A stretch of 64,000 bases of DNA from a virus: positions 114,321 through 178,320 of the IMG/VR virus record IMGVR_UViG_3300029998_000013, one strand, 5' to 3'. Shown piece by piece: positions 27,101 through 38,265 of this stretch. Numbering within the stretch: the first letter of the stretch is position 1; each line of letters begins with the position of its first letter. The notes under the pieces were generated by a model. That model did no database searches and had not been told where the DNA came from. It saw nothing but the letters and a program-made list of their open reading frames with translations. A program made the translations under genes and the position numbers.

Positions 27101-28082
27101 AATATAAAATTCCTGATTTATTTACAACAATGTTAATAGTAAGAGTATTAGAAATAACTCCTAATCCAGTTGCTGAGATTGTTAAATTATAATCACCAAT
27201 TTCTGTAAACTCTCTAGGTATAGTATAGTTAACAAAGAATACTTGACCTGATATAAAATTTGCATCATTTGGAGTAAGTTTGTAATTAGAAACTTTATCA
27301 ACTACAGCTGCATAATCTTGATAAACTAAATGTCCAGAATTATTTGGATCATCTACTAACATTCTTCCAGATAATGTATAAGTTAAATCAATTGTATTTA
27401 TAATAGAAGACACTCCAAAACCAACAACAATAGGTGTATTTTGTCTATATGTTTGTTCAGACAAAAAGTTTGAAGTTAATGTAATTGTTCCAACTATAAT
27501 AGTTAAGTTTAAAGTTGCAACTGAAGACTTTCCAAATTTATCTGTTACGTGAACATCAGAAAATACATAAGTACCTTCTGGTAATGTTACTTGATATAAA
27601 TCTGAATCAGGATTATAGTACTCACTTCCATAAATTAAAGCTGTTAAGTTTAGAGTATTATTTCCATTATGTAATCCTGATAAAATAAAGGAAGTTTGTC
27701 CTTGTGCAATGTTAGGATTAGTTCCGGTTAAAGTTAACTCTCCTCCTTCGGCATCGAATAACTCAATGTCTAAAAGTAACTCATCACCTATTTTATAAAT
27801 AAATGTTGAGTTTTTAATTTTAATTATTGGTGCTGTATTATTTGTTGGAGTTGCTGCACCATATTCTGCTATATATTCAATTAATGCTTCAATAGAGTCA
27901 ATTACAACACTAGTATTAGAATCAACAATAATAGTTGTTCTTCCTAATTTATTTGTTAAAGCATCAAATGTCTGTTGTAAGGTATCTGCATTTTCATTAA
28001 TTGCTATAACTACAGCATTAAATTCAGGTGCTGTTAAAGTGCTACCTTCTACTTTTGTTGGTATGTTTAAATGTGTTGTCAT
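15177..28082 (-). CDS. Giant multidomain tail fibre/adhesin, 4301 aa (many TGA=Trp)
   Basis: A dozen open fragments share one frame from ATG 28082 to TAA 15177, separated only by TGA; the long gaps I checked base by base hold no TAA/TAG. Residues 1-60 resemble phage fibre attachment regions (PTKVEGSTLTAPEFNAVVIA). Residues ~85-460 are Ig/cadherin-like beta repeats. Residues ~470-660 are ConA/LamG-like. Residues ~900-1440 include a CotH-like motif (DSVGRN near 1304, FYDIDTAFG near 1350). Residues ~1457-2420 are ~25-residue leucine-rich repeats of BspA type. Residues ~2600-3400 are two GLUG-like modules. Residues ~3400-4301 are BspA-type repeats with two DTNxDG EF-hand/dockerin-like loops. Probable receptor-binding fibre; N-terminus would attach to the tail. 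Fusion of bacterial-surface-protein modules suggests transfer from Bacteroidota. Confidence 0.8.
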
Positions 28083-28084
28083 TT

Positions 28085-28363
28085 CTATCTTGTTAAATAA
28101 TCATTTTCAGTATTAGTATCACCTGATAAGTTCAAAGTAAACGAATAAGTAAAAGCTCCAGATCCAGCAGATCCAAGTTTTTTAAATCCTCCATTAAATC
28201 TTACATATACGTTTTCATCTTCTTTACAAGCTACAATTAATCCATCATATGCATTCTCTATTGTATCTAATTCATCAACTGTTTCACATAATGTGCGAAC
28301 ATCAATTGGGGATTCGCTTTTTACATCGAATCCCGCAATTATTTCAATTCCTTGTTTAGCCAT
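28085..28363 (-). CDS. Small fibre-operon protein, 92 aa
   Basis: ATG 28363, TAG 28085; ends 2 nt before the giant fibre starts. The sequence (IIAGFDVKSESPIDVRTLCE, then DGLIVACKEDENVYVRFNGG) resembles short baseplate/fibre-adaptor proteins that carry a 'xxR...TV.eld.i..aYdGLiv.v' pattern in Bacteroidota phages. No Trp. Its start overlaps the stop of the upstream 401-aa protein. Likely a fibre-attachment component. Confidence 0.6.
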   Translation of the reverse strand: MAKQGIEIIAGFDVKSESPIDVRTLCETVDELDTIENAYDGLIVACKEDENVYVRFNGGFKKLGSAGSGAFTYSFTLNLSGDTNTENDYLTR

Positions 28364-29561
28364 TTCTTGAACTTTTTATTTCTGCTGTAACTGTTGTTGA
28401 ATCTGTTAATAAACCTATGTTTAGAGATTCAAAATCAATTGCGTTATTATTTGTATCTTGATATATATTAGATACTTTCTTTCTATTTCAAAGTGTATTT
28501 TTACTATTTCCACTTATTACAGTTCCTTCATATGCAGATGCTGTAAACTCATCTGCTTGTATTCCAACCATATCTACATATCCAGCTAAGCTTGTTGTTG
28601 GATTTATTGGAATTGTTCCTGCTTCAATATCTCTATCTGTAAGTAATACAGATCCTGATTTACTTGCTAAGAAGAATATATTTTGAGATAATGCTCAAGT
28701 AACTTTATCACCAACTGCTTGTGCTCAATTTACAGATAAATCTAAATCTGGAACTGCTATAGCTCAATCTGATAATATTACTACATCAGAAGCAATTGCT
28801 GTTGGACTTAATCCTCTAATTAAAAAGTACTTATTTGCTCCAATAGTTCCTGATAAATTAGCTTTAATTCAACCAGTTTGATCAGCATTCTTTCAATAAA
28901 GTTTTGCATTATTTAAACTTAAACTAGTATTAGAAGAATTATATAAAGTAATAAAAGAATGACTAATTTTAATCTTAGTTTGTTCATTATCAATAATTGA
29001 AGTTGGTGAGAATACTTGTACTATTCTTACTACTTCAGCAACTGTTGGTAATGATTGTCCTGTAGTTACACTTAAAATAGAACTATCTGCATGATTGCCA
29101 TCTAAATCGTAAACTCTAATAACAACATTATAAGTAGCATTAGTTGTTAATCCTGATATAGTTGCTGTTAAATCACTAGTTGTCGTGCGTGATACACCAT
29201 TTATTAATACATCATAATAGTCAATTCCATTATCATCCGTTGAAGCACCTCAAACTATAGTAAATCCTGTTGTTGTTACTATTGTAGCCATTACATTAGT
29301 AGGAGCTGTTGGTATAACACTTGTTGGATTTAAAGTATATCTAAAAGTTTCTTGATAAACAGTAGATAAATTATAGGGATTTTTTAATTGAAAATATACA
29401 ATATAATCTCCCTCCGCATTTGGAAGGGAGAATTCTACTGTATAATCTTCTGGCAATAACTGCCATTCAGCCTCTTCTATATTTGTTAATGATGTTCTAT
29501 AATGTGTAGCACCTAATCCTTTTAGTGTACCCTTTATAAAAATATCATTAAACTGGAACAT
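28356..29561 (-). CDS. Fibre-associated protein with FN3 and lamin-tail-like domains, 401 aa (TGA=Trp)
   Basis: ATG 29561 to TAA 28356. TGA codons give Trp at TIVWGAS, LYWKNADQTGWIK, DWAIAV, NWAQAV, VTWALS and LWNRKK. Residues ~95-180 are a fibronectin type III domain (APTNVMAT, then ATISGLTTNATYNVVIRVYD). Residues ~205-370 resemble a lamin-tail (LTD) beta domain (SFITLYNSSNTSLSLNNAKL, then KYFLIRGLS). Such domains occur on bacterial secreted proteins. It overlaps both neighbours by a few bases. Probably an accessory tail/fibre protein. Confidence 0.6.
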
Positions 29562-30639
29562 ATAAAGAATTTCTAGGTCTCATTGTAGGTGTAGCAATAA
29601 TAACTGATGCAGTCTTACTCTTAATACTTGTTGCAGTATAATCAGTTAAGTTATCAATTGAAGCTACAGTTGGATTAATAATTGTTTTAAGTTTCTGCTT
29701 TGAGTTATCATTATAATAATGAGCAATATTTTGAGGAACCAAATAATCTTCAACTAATGGAAGTATATTTGCTGTAGCACCATATAAATCAATAAAGTGA
29801 GGAGTTAATGAACCTGTATTAAATATTGTTGATGGAGGAGTAACTAATGCATTATCAGCTACAAATATTTCTGTCATTTTACTTGATACAAAAATTGTAG
29901 GAGCATCTAAATCATAATAAAATTTTACTCCTGCATTTGCAGCATCTTCTCCTGCAATTGAAGTAAATTTAATACCAAAATTAAATGTAGCATCATCTAT
30001 TGGATTACCATTAAGAATATCATAAAAATGATTATTCATAATCTTGGCTCCTCTAATTAAGAAATATCTTCCAGGTTGAATTGTTCCACTTAAAGTAGTC
30101 TTAACTCAATTTGTCGCTAATGCAGGATAATCCGGAATAGTTGTATATTCTGTAGCAGGTGCAACAATTGTTGATGTTGCATTTTGATGTCTTGTCCAAA
30201 TAGCAACTGAACTTAAATCTATTGGACTTGCTGAATTATTATATAATGAAATTCATGAGTAATTACAATTAATTCCATCAGCATAAGTATCAGCATCAGC
30301 ATTACAACCATATGATTGTGCTATTCTTAATTTAGAATATAATGTAGAAACTGAAGGATTTAAAGATCCTAATAAAAGAACTTCTGAAGAAGCAATATCT
30401 GATTCATCTAATGAATTATTTAATTTACATTTTACATAATATGTTCCAGGAACATTTGGTAAATCATGTCTAACAACAAAAGTGCCATCTTCTTCAGGAA
30501 CTGGAAGTCTTGTTGCAGTTGTAATTGCGTCTAAATTTGTAGTAGACTCAACGCTAGTTTCATGAGAAACTTTATAATGGGTTGCCCCAGTGCCATTAAT
30601 TCTAACGGCTAAGAATGGATCATTTACTTGTGTTGCCAT
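29548..30639 (-). CDS. Fibre-associated protein with lamin-tail-like domain, 363 aa (TGA=Trp)
   Basis: Two open stretches join at TGA 30253 (NCNYSWISLYNNSASPIDL). It has an N-terminal beta domain (residues 1-90) and an LTD-like domain (residues ~110-240, RYFLIRGAK) followed by a repetitive C-terminus. Its first domain (INGTGATHYKVSHETSVEST) parallels that of the downstream 401-aa protein (LKGLGATHYRTSLTNIEEAE), so the two are paralogues. Stop overlaps the next start. Likely tail or fibre component. Confidence 0.6.
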
Positions 30640-30642
30640 GCT

Positions 30643-31650
30643 TTAATTTCAATTATTTGTTGTTATGTTATTTAATATTGCTTTAATTCCTGTTGAGACA
30701 GTAATATCAGTTAATAATGTATCTCCCCCTTTTTCTATGGATAATCCTCATATCTCTGCATAAATACCTTTTAGAATAGTCATTGAATTAAGAATAGCAG
30801 GAAGATTAGCATTTTCTCCAATTACTTCATTTATAATGGCCTCAACATTTAAAGCTTCTATTGAAATTGAAGTTAATAATGTTTCTACAAATACTGTAGA
30901 AATACTTAACGAATTTACAATCGCTTTTAAACCCTCAGTAATAGTTAATGCAGTTATAATTGGTTTAATATGATTTATTTCAAATGTTCCAGAAGTTAAA
31001 ATTACTTGTACTGGTGGTCCTATTTTAGTAGTAAATGTAAGTTCTAATTCAGAATTATATTTTAATTTTGGAGTTACATATACATTATAAATATCAGGTT
31101 CATTATTAACTTCAATTGACTTATAGATTAATTCAAAAGCATTAACAATATTTATCCCATTTGAATCTTCAATTCTTTTTAAATATCATGTGGCTGGAAG
31201 AGCTACAATTATATAGCCTTCTGTTGTTAATTCATGATAATCAAAAGAACTATAGTCATCTATTTTAGTAAGATTATTAATTATTGTAATTGTTGGATAC
31301 TCTTCAGAAAATCCTAAATAAACTGATTTATTTGGGAATTCATTATCATAGTTTGGATATAAGATTTTATTAAAAAGATCTGAATATGTTATATTTGATA
31401 AATCAGATCCTTTTAATAAACCTCCTAATTTTTCTAATGATAGAATAGAAGAATTGTAAACTCCACCACCTCCACTTGAGCCAGAACCAAGAGTAACATA
31501 ATCTTGATTATTTAATGCAAAGTATAAAGATGCTAAATGAGTTTCACTATCTATAATGACAACATATAATCCACCAGTAGTTAATCTTCTTTTAAATACT
31601 AAGTCATTAAAAGCAGATTGGGTTCTTATATAATGTATTGTTGTATTCAT
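30643..31650 (-). CDS. Fibre-operon protein with Gly-rich hinge, 335 aa (TGA=Trp)
   Basis: ATG 31650 to TAA 30643; TGA at 31186 gives LPATWYLKRIE. Residues 52-63 form a Gly/Ser hinge (LGSGSSGGGGVYN). The part after the hinge (LGGLLKGSDLSNITYSDLFN) resembles a fibre segment found in several Bacteroidota phages. The C-terminal third is Ile/Asn/Thr-rich with short repeats. Probable fibre-related structural protein; function unproven. Confidence 0.55.
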
Positions 31651-31979
31651 TAAATATTATCTAAAATTGGCATTTTTACATAAAGCTCGCCTGCAGCATT
31701 TCTCATTACAGGAAGATGTCCTAATAATAGAGTATCATCTGTGGGAACTTCTAATTTAATAATGTTTGTAGTTGCTACTGAAACAATAGAGTTATCTATA
31801 AAGTATCCAGTTACCTCTAAATTATCTATATAATATTGAGTTAATGCTGGATTATTTACACCACTCTTTGCATATATTACAGCTTCATATAATAAATCAT
31901 ATTCTGGAAATATTCCTAAATTTAGTTTTCCTATATGCTCACTAAAACAATTTGTTAGTTGTGTTAAAAAACTATCCAT
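31650..31979 (-). CDS. Small fibre-operon protein, 109 aa
   Basis: ATG 31979, stop TAA 31650 which shares its A with the next ATG. No Trp codons. Helical N-terminus followed by a beta-rich part ending LYVKMPILDNI. Overlaps the upstream gene by 8 nt. No recognisable domain; context suggests a structural or assembly role. Confidence 0.5.
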   Translation of the reverse strand: MDSFLTQLTNCFSEHIGKLNLGIFPEYDLLYEAVIYAKSGVNNPALTQYYIDNLEVTGYFIDNSIVSVATTNIIKLEVPTDDTLLLGHLPVMRNAAGELYVKMPILDNI

Positions 31980-32568
31980 TACAATTACATTGAAGGTTAT
32001 TAACTAAATCATTAAAATTTCCACAGATTTGTAGATTATGAACTAAAATATTTGCTGTATTTCATTGAGAGTTTAATACAAGTGTATCTATAACATAAAT
32101 TCCCATCATTAATGTATTATTAATTAAACTTAAGGATTTATCAATTGAACAACCACTAATATTCTTAGCAATTGTCTTTTTAATAGTATTATAGTTTCTA
32201 ACTATATTATATTTATGAATTATGAATCTTTCTTCAACATCATTAGCAAAACTAGTTTGACTAAAGTCCATGTTTAATAAATCTACAGCTGTATACTCAG
32301 TAGAATCATTATATTGTAATATTACATTATTATGAATATAAAACACACCTGATTCAGTAGGAGTTATAGTAGGTAATTTAATTGATACAATATAATATAA
32401 ACTATCTGCATTTAACGTAAAGGTTGATGTAGAGTTAATTATATTACTGTCAACTAATGAGGCAGTTGAAAAATCTACTTTAACTACAGTATGTAAATAT
32501 GCAAAACCATTACTAATTGGATTTGCGACTGTAATTACTTTGCTGGTATCAGATTGTGTAATAGTCAT
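31972..32568 (-). CDS. Fibre-operon protein of unknown function, 198 aa (TGA=Trp)
   Basis: ATG 32568 to TAG 31972. TGA at 32062 (LNSQWNTAN) extends the frame by 30 codons and leads to a C-terminus with three Cys (LQICGNFND, QCNCNG). The N-terminal half is beta-rich Ser/Thr. Not recognised. It lies between lysozyme and fibre genes. Confidence 0.5.
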
Positions 32569-32572
32569 AAAC

Positions 32573-33073
32573 TTAATTATAAAATTTTAATTCTCCAGTT
32601 GTAAATAATACTGCTTCTGATTTTCTTCTATACACTAATCCAGTCAATGGAATTCCACCACCTGTTACATAGTGAGTAGTTCACCAATCATATAACTGTG
32701 GTGAGCTAGAATTAATTAATGAGAATAGAGTTGCACTTCCACCAGTATTATAAATAAAAGAGGCTAATGCTGCAATCTGATTATCATTTAATTTTACTTT
32801 AATCTTTCTTTGGATAATTGCTAGAATTGGATTCATATCAACTTCTAATTGATGATTAGCTTCATCTAATGTGTGAATAATGGATAATTGATATGCTAGA
32901 ACTTTATTTTTTGGTCCCTTTACAAACTGTTTATCTGAATCTAATATTGCATGACCCCATCCCTCAGTTCATATCCCTATGGGATCCATTTTAGGTTGTA
33001 AACCTATTTCATGTAAATCTCCATCATGAAGGGATTCATAATGAGAGATTAGTTTTATAAGATTATTTATCAT
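32573..33073 (-). CDS. Endolysin, GH24 phage lysozyme type, 166 aa (TGA=Trp)
   Basis: The frame opens only when TGA is Trp (at GIWTEGWGH and DWWTTHY). The motif set matches T4/P21-type lysozymes: Glu13 in the first helix (ISHYESLHD), Asp30 and Thr36 in DPIGIWTEGWGHA, and the helix QIAALASFIYNTGGS. The Asp-to-Thr spacing equals that of T4 lysozyme; the Glu-Asp spacing is 8 longer. Hydrolyses the peptidoglycan glycan strand. No signal peptide is visible, and a holin-like gene precedes it with TAATG overlap, forming a lysis cassette inside the fibre cluster. Confidence 0.85.
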
Positions 33074-33309
33074 TATTGTTTTGTAATTTGAGCTGATAAT
33101 CCAATTGCATAACAAGCAGCAATAGCGTATCCAGCAATTGTAAATATAATTGCAGGAACTCCTAAAGCAACTAATCCAAATGTAGCATTTGCAGTTACTA
33201 AGGCTACTCCAATTGTTCCCAAAGATACAGAAATATTACGAACTTTTTTTCAAAAGATAGGACTTTCTGCATTTCAGCGTTCTACTAATTCTAAAAATAG
33301 TTTTTTCAT
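33073..33309 (-). CDS. Holin-like membrane protein, 78 aa (TGA=Trp)
   Basis: ATG 33309 to TAA 33073, with two TGA-coded Trp (VERWNAESPIFWKKV). A charged N-terminus is followed by two hydrophobic stretches (residues ~25-45 and ~48-68, AIIFTIAGYAIAACYAIG). The stop overlaps the lysozyme start. Size, two membrane segments and location next to an endolysin fit a class II holin; this is inference. Confidence 0.65.
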
Positions 33310-33336
33310 TGTTTTATATATTATTTATTAAATTAA

Positions 33337-35787
33337 TTACTTTGTGGCTATTTGTCTTGAACCTATTGTATCTGATTGATAATGTACTCCAATAGAGTGT
33401 ACAAACGCATTACCTGTAAAAGCATCTCCCGTTGGTCTACTTAAAGCGAATACGCAAATATCCCCAATCTTCTTTCCAGTTCCTACAATAACTGAAGCAG
33501 CATTTGCTAATTGATGTGTACCAATGACTCCACTTCCAGCTTGAGAAATAGCCATTGATGTTGAAGTTGGAAAAACTGCATTTACATTAGTTATACTATA
33601 TTCAAAAGTAAAATCACAACTTCCAGTATTAGTTGACTCTGGAGATCAGTGTAAATGTACATGTAGATCAGTTCCCTCTTTATATCCATGGGGTAATTCA
33701 AAGGATCCATAAACAGTTTCTGTAGATGCGTTTTCAAATAAAACACCATAGATTCCATTTTTAAAGATAGCCATTGGAGGAACAGTTGCTCCACCACGTA
33801 AATTTGCCGCATGAATTATAATATCATTTCAAACAACTGTATCTAAAACCATAGTTTTTTCTGCACCTGTTGTAACATATAAATCCGTTGGTGCTGCAGC
33901 ATTAGTTTTTATATTTGGAGTATTGATAATATGAGAATAAACAGCAGAGAATTGTTTTGATACACTTCCCATTGGTATTAAATTATCAAATGGGGGTAGT
34001 AGATCATCTCTTGTATATTTAGATTCTGAAAATGTCTCAGATGAATAATCATCATTCATTATTACTGCATTAATAATGCCATTTCCATTCATATTTTTAC
34101 TACCATAATTATTTGTATCAATATGACTCTTAACAATTTGTCCTTGAGTTATATCAAACATATTATATGCAAATAAATCGCTATAATAAACACTATTTAG
34201 AGTACAAGTAGCAATACTTCCACGAATATTGTTTCCATATAGAGAGCCATTATCAATAGTAGAATTGTATAATTTAGATGGTAATATACCATTTAAAAGA
34301 AAGTTATTTCCAATAATTGATGCTGTATTTGTTAAACTAATATTATAAATTATACCATACCCAATATTATTTAAAATAGAATAAGTTCCGCCACCAAATT
34401 CAGTATCAATTATTACATTATAAAGACGTTCTAAATTATTATTTTCAAATTTACAATATCCTTCCGCATTTAAGTTTCAATCATTATATTCAACCAAGAA
34501 TCCATCACTAGGAACAGCGGCTTCACCAAGAGAGTTTCCCTTATTATCCCATTGTCTTGAGACATAACCATAAGTTCCTTGAGTAATATCATAAGTGCAA
34601 TTAAAAATTTTATCTACATATCAATTAGTAGATGTATTAAGTAAAGTTCACTCAGTTGAATTTAGTGTTCAGGTATTAGTGGCATTTAAAGTATTGGTAT
34701 TGCCTTTAGCTTCTCATAATCTTCCGCCCCAAATAGTCAGTGCGCCAGCAAATACAGTAGTATTTTTAACTCATACTCCAATAGAACTAGTCATTATTGG
34801 AGTTCCACTAACTGTTCCATAGGATCCCTTCATATATGTATATGGAACACGTCCAATACGTAATCCATTCGTAAAGAAACTAGTTGTAGTTGCTGCTTGA
34901 ATAATAATTCCACTGTCGTTGGGACGTCCCATAATTTTATATAATCGACCAGGTCTTAATGTTCCACCATTAGCAGCAGTTTTTGCATCACTTACTGTAA
35001 TATTAACAATTGATGGCATAACTAAAGTTGATGTTCAAGTAAATGCAGGTTCTGTAACAGTTCCTTTAATCATATATAATCCTGAATCTTGTAGTTGTAA
35101 ACCACCTTCTCCAAAGTTAACATAATATCCTGGGATTGTTGTTAAATAAAAGCAATTTTTTACTGAAGTTGGCACTGTAGTTGGAGTTGCCATACCAATA
35201 AATGTATAGCCAGCGGTATCAGCTAAGACTCCTAAGTTATTAAGAAAGGATGCTTTATAAAAATCAGAAACAGGATTTTGATATGAAAGATATGTACTTA
35301 AATCATCTCCTACTCAAGTTCAATTACTTCAGGTATTATTTTCAACATCAACTAAATTACGCATATAAATTTTACCAGTCTCAATATACTGAATTTGAAT
35401 TGATCCAGTAGTTTCTATTAAGTTACTAAATACAATTAATTTTAAATTTATTGTGTTATTTAGAGTAGTTTCTAAAGTGCCTTCATATAACCCAGATTCA
35501 GTTAAGTTATCTAAGGACTCAATAGTAAGTAATCCAACTAATTTAGCATTAACTAATGAATTAATATTAATTCTTGCTTGTCTTTTTTCATTTGATGTAA
35601 AAATTTGATTTTCGTTAACTCCTACTTTCTTATCTAAAATTTCTGTAGTATTTGTTAAATCATCAACAACATCAATAATATCATTAATTTTACTAACAAT
35701 AGCATTTACTTCTGTTGAAGTTAAGCCGTATTCTGTATTAGGTAATGATTGTCTAGATCTTTTTTCTGTTATATTTAATGTTTCCAT
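33337..35787 (-). CDS. Tail/head appendage with beta-helix-like body, 816 aa (TGA=Trp)
   Basis: Fragments in one frame join through TGA codons from ATG 35787 to 33337. N-terminus is a helical trimerisation-like segment (SLPNTEYGLTSTEVNAIVSK, then a coiled coil to ~70). The middle (residues ~200-540) is Asn/Gly-rich with short strands typical of right-handed parallel beta-helices. The C-terminal ~150 residues (DLHVHLHWSPEST, ending DTIGSRQIATK) form a jelly-roll-like cap seen in other phage structural proteins. It starts 2 nt after the portal gene. Probably a spike, head fibre or tail appendage. Confidence 0.65.
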
Positions 35788-35789
35788 TC

Positions 35790-38012
35790 TTATTCATTTT
35801 TAATTTCATCATTACGAGGATTAGTATCAAGTAATTGAATAGCCTCTAACTGAACACGTTTCTTTTCCCACTCTAATTTTTCTTCATTATATTTACTTTC
35901 ATCCTTAGCTTTAAATCATTCTAATTCTTTAGTAAATTGAAGACGATCTTGCTCTAATTTAATTTTCTCTTGATTTAAGAATTCAACTTGTTGTTTAAGT
36001 TTTTGAGCTTCAGAAGATACTTGTTGAAGTTGTTGATTTAATTGTTGAGCTTGTTGTTGTAATTTATTTAATTGATCATCCTCTTTCTTTTTCTTCTCAA
36101 TAGATGTTTTAACATCTTCTTTCATTTTTGTTAAGCCAGTTGCAGTAACGATTTCTATCAATGTTACTGGATCAATTAAATTATTCTTTGTTAACTCCAT
36201 ACCTAGTTGCTTAATAATTTCTTGTTCCTTAATTACTTCAGAACTATCAGAAATATTAATATCATAATCAGTTACTGAGTAATGTTCGGGAAGTGCTGTA
36301 AAGATTTTATTTAATTTTTCACCTAAAACTAAAGTTCCAGAAATACCATTTTTATAGACACTCTTAGTTAAATTTAATATATCTAAAAGAATTTCTCGTG
36401 TTAATAAGTCCATTACTTGATAATATTGTTTTGTAATATATCCAGATTGACGAACTCCTACTTGAACATTTGTAACAGCATCTTTTTGTTCAATTCCACC
36501 AAGTTTTTCTTTAAACACACCTGTAATCATAGAACAAGTTTCTTCATTTCTTTGAATAGCTAGATCAATAGCTTGAATAGTTTCTAATTTAATCGTATCA
36601 TCATAACCATTAAAAGAAGTGTTTCCCATAGGTAATCCTTCTTGAGAGGAATCAAATAATGCAATTCCAGATTTCTTATAAGCTTTTCACTTCATAAGTC
36701 TGTCTGCAGTTGTAGCTCCTAAAAATATAGGAAGATGAGCAACATCTAATCAATCTCCAGTTCCACCGGATTCAGAAATAACGTTATCTCTATAAAAATA
36801 AAGAACATCATTCTTATCTTGTAAATTAGCAGTCTTTAAAATTAATGAATATGGATCTCCATTTCTATCTGAATAGAATAGACCATTTACAGATAGATCA
36901 CATTCATATGGACTATCCATACTACGAATTGGATTCTCAATTTTACCTGTTGTAATATAAATTAAAGTTCCTATACGAGTCCCTTCATATCTATTAACTA
37001 CTCAGTTATCTCCCTCTTTTTCAGTTTTTAATCACTCTACATCATAGACTGGAAACAATCTAAAATATTTGGATGTATTGCGTTCAAATGGCAATAGAGG
37101 AGTTATTTCAAATCCACCTAGAATACCATCTGATATGGTATTTCCAGTTGTACTATCATAACTTCTCAAATATGTAGTTGTTGATCCATCAACAGAATAG
37201 TCTTGTAAATTTTCAAGCTCAGCTAAGTCCTCTCTTTTAAGATCTTTTCCATATTTAGCTAAGATCTGATCTTTAGTCATATAACGACGAATAACAGATC
37301 TATAAGACTTTTTAAGGTATGGTGACTCAGGATTTCTATCAATAAAAGTATTAATTGGATTAAGTACTTCTAATTCAATGTTAGTGTTACTTGGTGAAGC
37401 AAAGACTTTATAATAACTTGTTCCACTAATTAATAGATCAGTTAATAATAATTTTCTTTTATTACTAAAGTCTACTGCTCTTGATTGCATTGTTCAATCG
37501 GTAATATTTTGTCCAGCAATCTCATAATCTGAAATAAAATTTCTCTCAGTAGATTGTTGTAATTCATCTAATTTAGATCCAACTTCTGCATTTGGGCCAG
37601 CTGGTCCAGGAGTTCCTGGGCCTTGTTGATCATTAATAGCACTATATAATGTAGTTTTTAGATGGCGATTTAATTCAGCAGCCATTACATTATTTACTTG
37701 GATTTGTCTATCCTTAAAGATACTTGATAATGTTTCTTTATCTTTACAAGACACTCTAGGAAGAACAGGTGTTGATAAGTATTCACCAATTAATACATCA
37801 ATATGTTTTCTAGTAAGAGGAACAAATTCTACTGAAGTAGGAGTTCCAATTCCATAATTTTCTTCCAGATGTCTAAATTGTTCTGGATCTCGTTTACCAT
37901 GATAATAATTATATGCCTTAATGATTTGAGTCTTTTCATAGACTAATTCATTAATTGCTCTATCAATATTTTCAATGATTTCTTGTTCTGTATTATTCTT
38001 CTTTTGAGTCAT
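35790..38012 (-). CDS. Portal protein, 740 aa (TGA=Trp)
   Basis: ATG 38012 to TAA 35790 with TGA at 37494 (AGQNITDWTMQSRAVDFSN), 37032 and several others. Features fit a crAss-like portal: helical N-terminus with AYNYYHGKRDPEQFRHLEEN, the segment GTPTSVEFVPLTRKHIDVLIGEYLS, a basic central region, and a long C-terminal coiled coil rich in Gln/Lys/Glu (residues ~620-735) as in portal barrels. It lies directly downstream of terminase and one small gene. It would form the dodecameric DNA channel at the capsid vertex. Confidence 0.75.
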
Positions 38013-38265
38013 TTGTTCTAATTACTTTATAAATGTCTAGTCTCATATAATTTCTACTTCGTAATTCTGCATATATGAAATCTAAAAACTCTTCGTCTGT
38101 TTCACAGTCAATATTTAAAGTAGTTGGTGTCATATAACTTGGAATACCAATAGAAAATTTATATCCAGGATTTAATTTTTCTACAGTTAATAAGCCAATA
38201 TAATCAGCTTTATACCAAGTCTTTATATATTCACGAATCGTCTGAATTAATTCTTGTTCTTGCAT
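37993..38265 (-). CDS. Small protein between terminase and portal, 90 aa
   Basis: ATG 38265, TAA 37993. It overlaps the terminase 3' end by 56 nt and the portal 5' end by 20 nt in different frames. Acidic C-terminus (RTNDSKEE), one TGG Trp (YIKTWYKADYIGLL). Conserved position suggests a packaging or portal-associated role, but I do not recognise it. Confidence 0.55.
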   Translation of the reverse strand: MQEQELIQTIREYIKTWYKADYIGLLTVEKLNPGYKFSIGIPSYMTPTTLNIDCETDEEFLDFIYAELRSRNYMRLDIYKVIRTNDSKEE

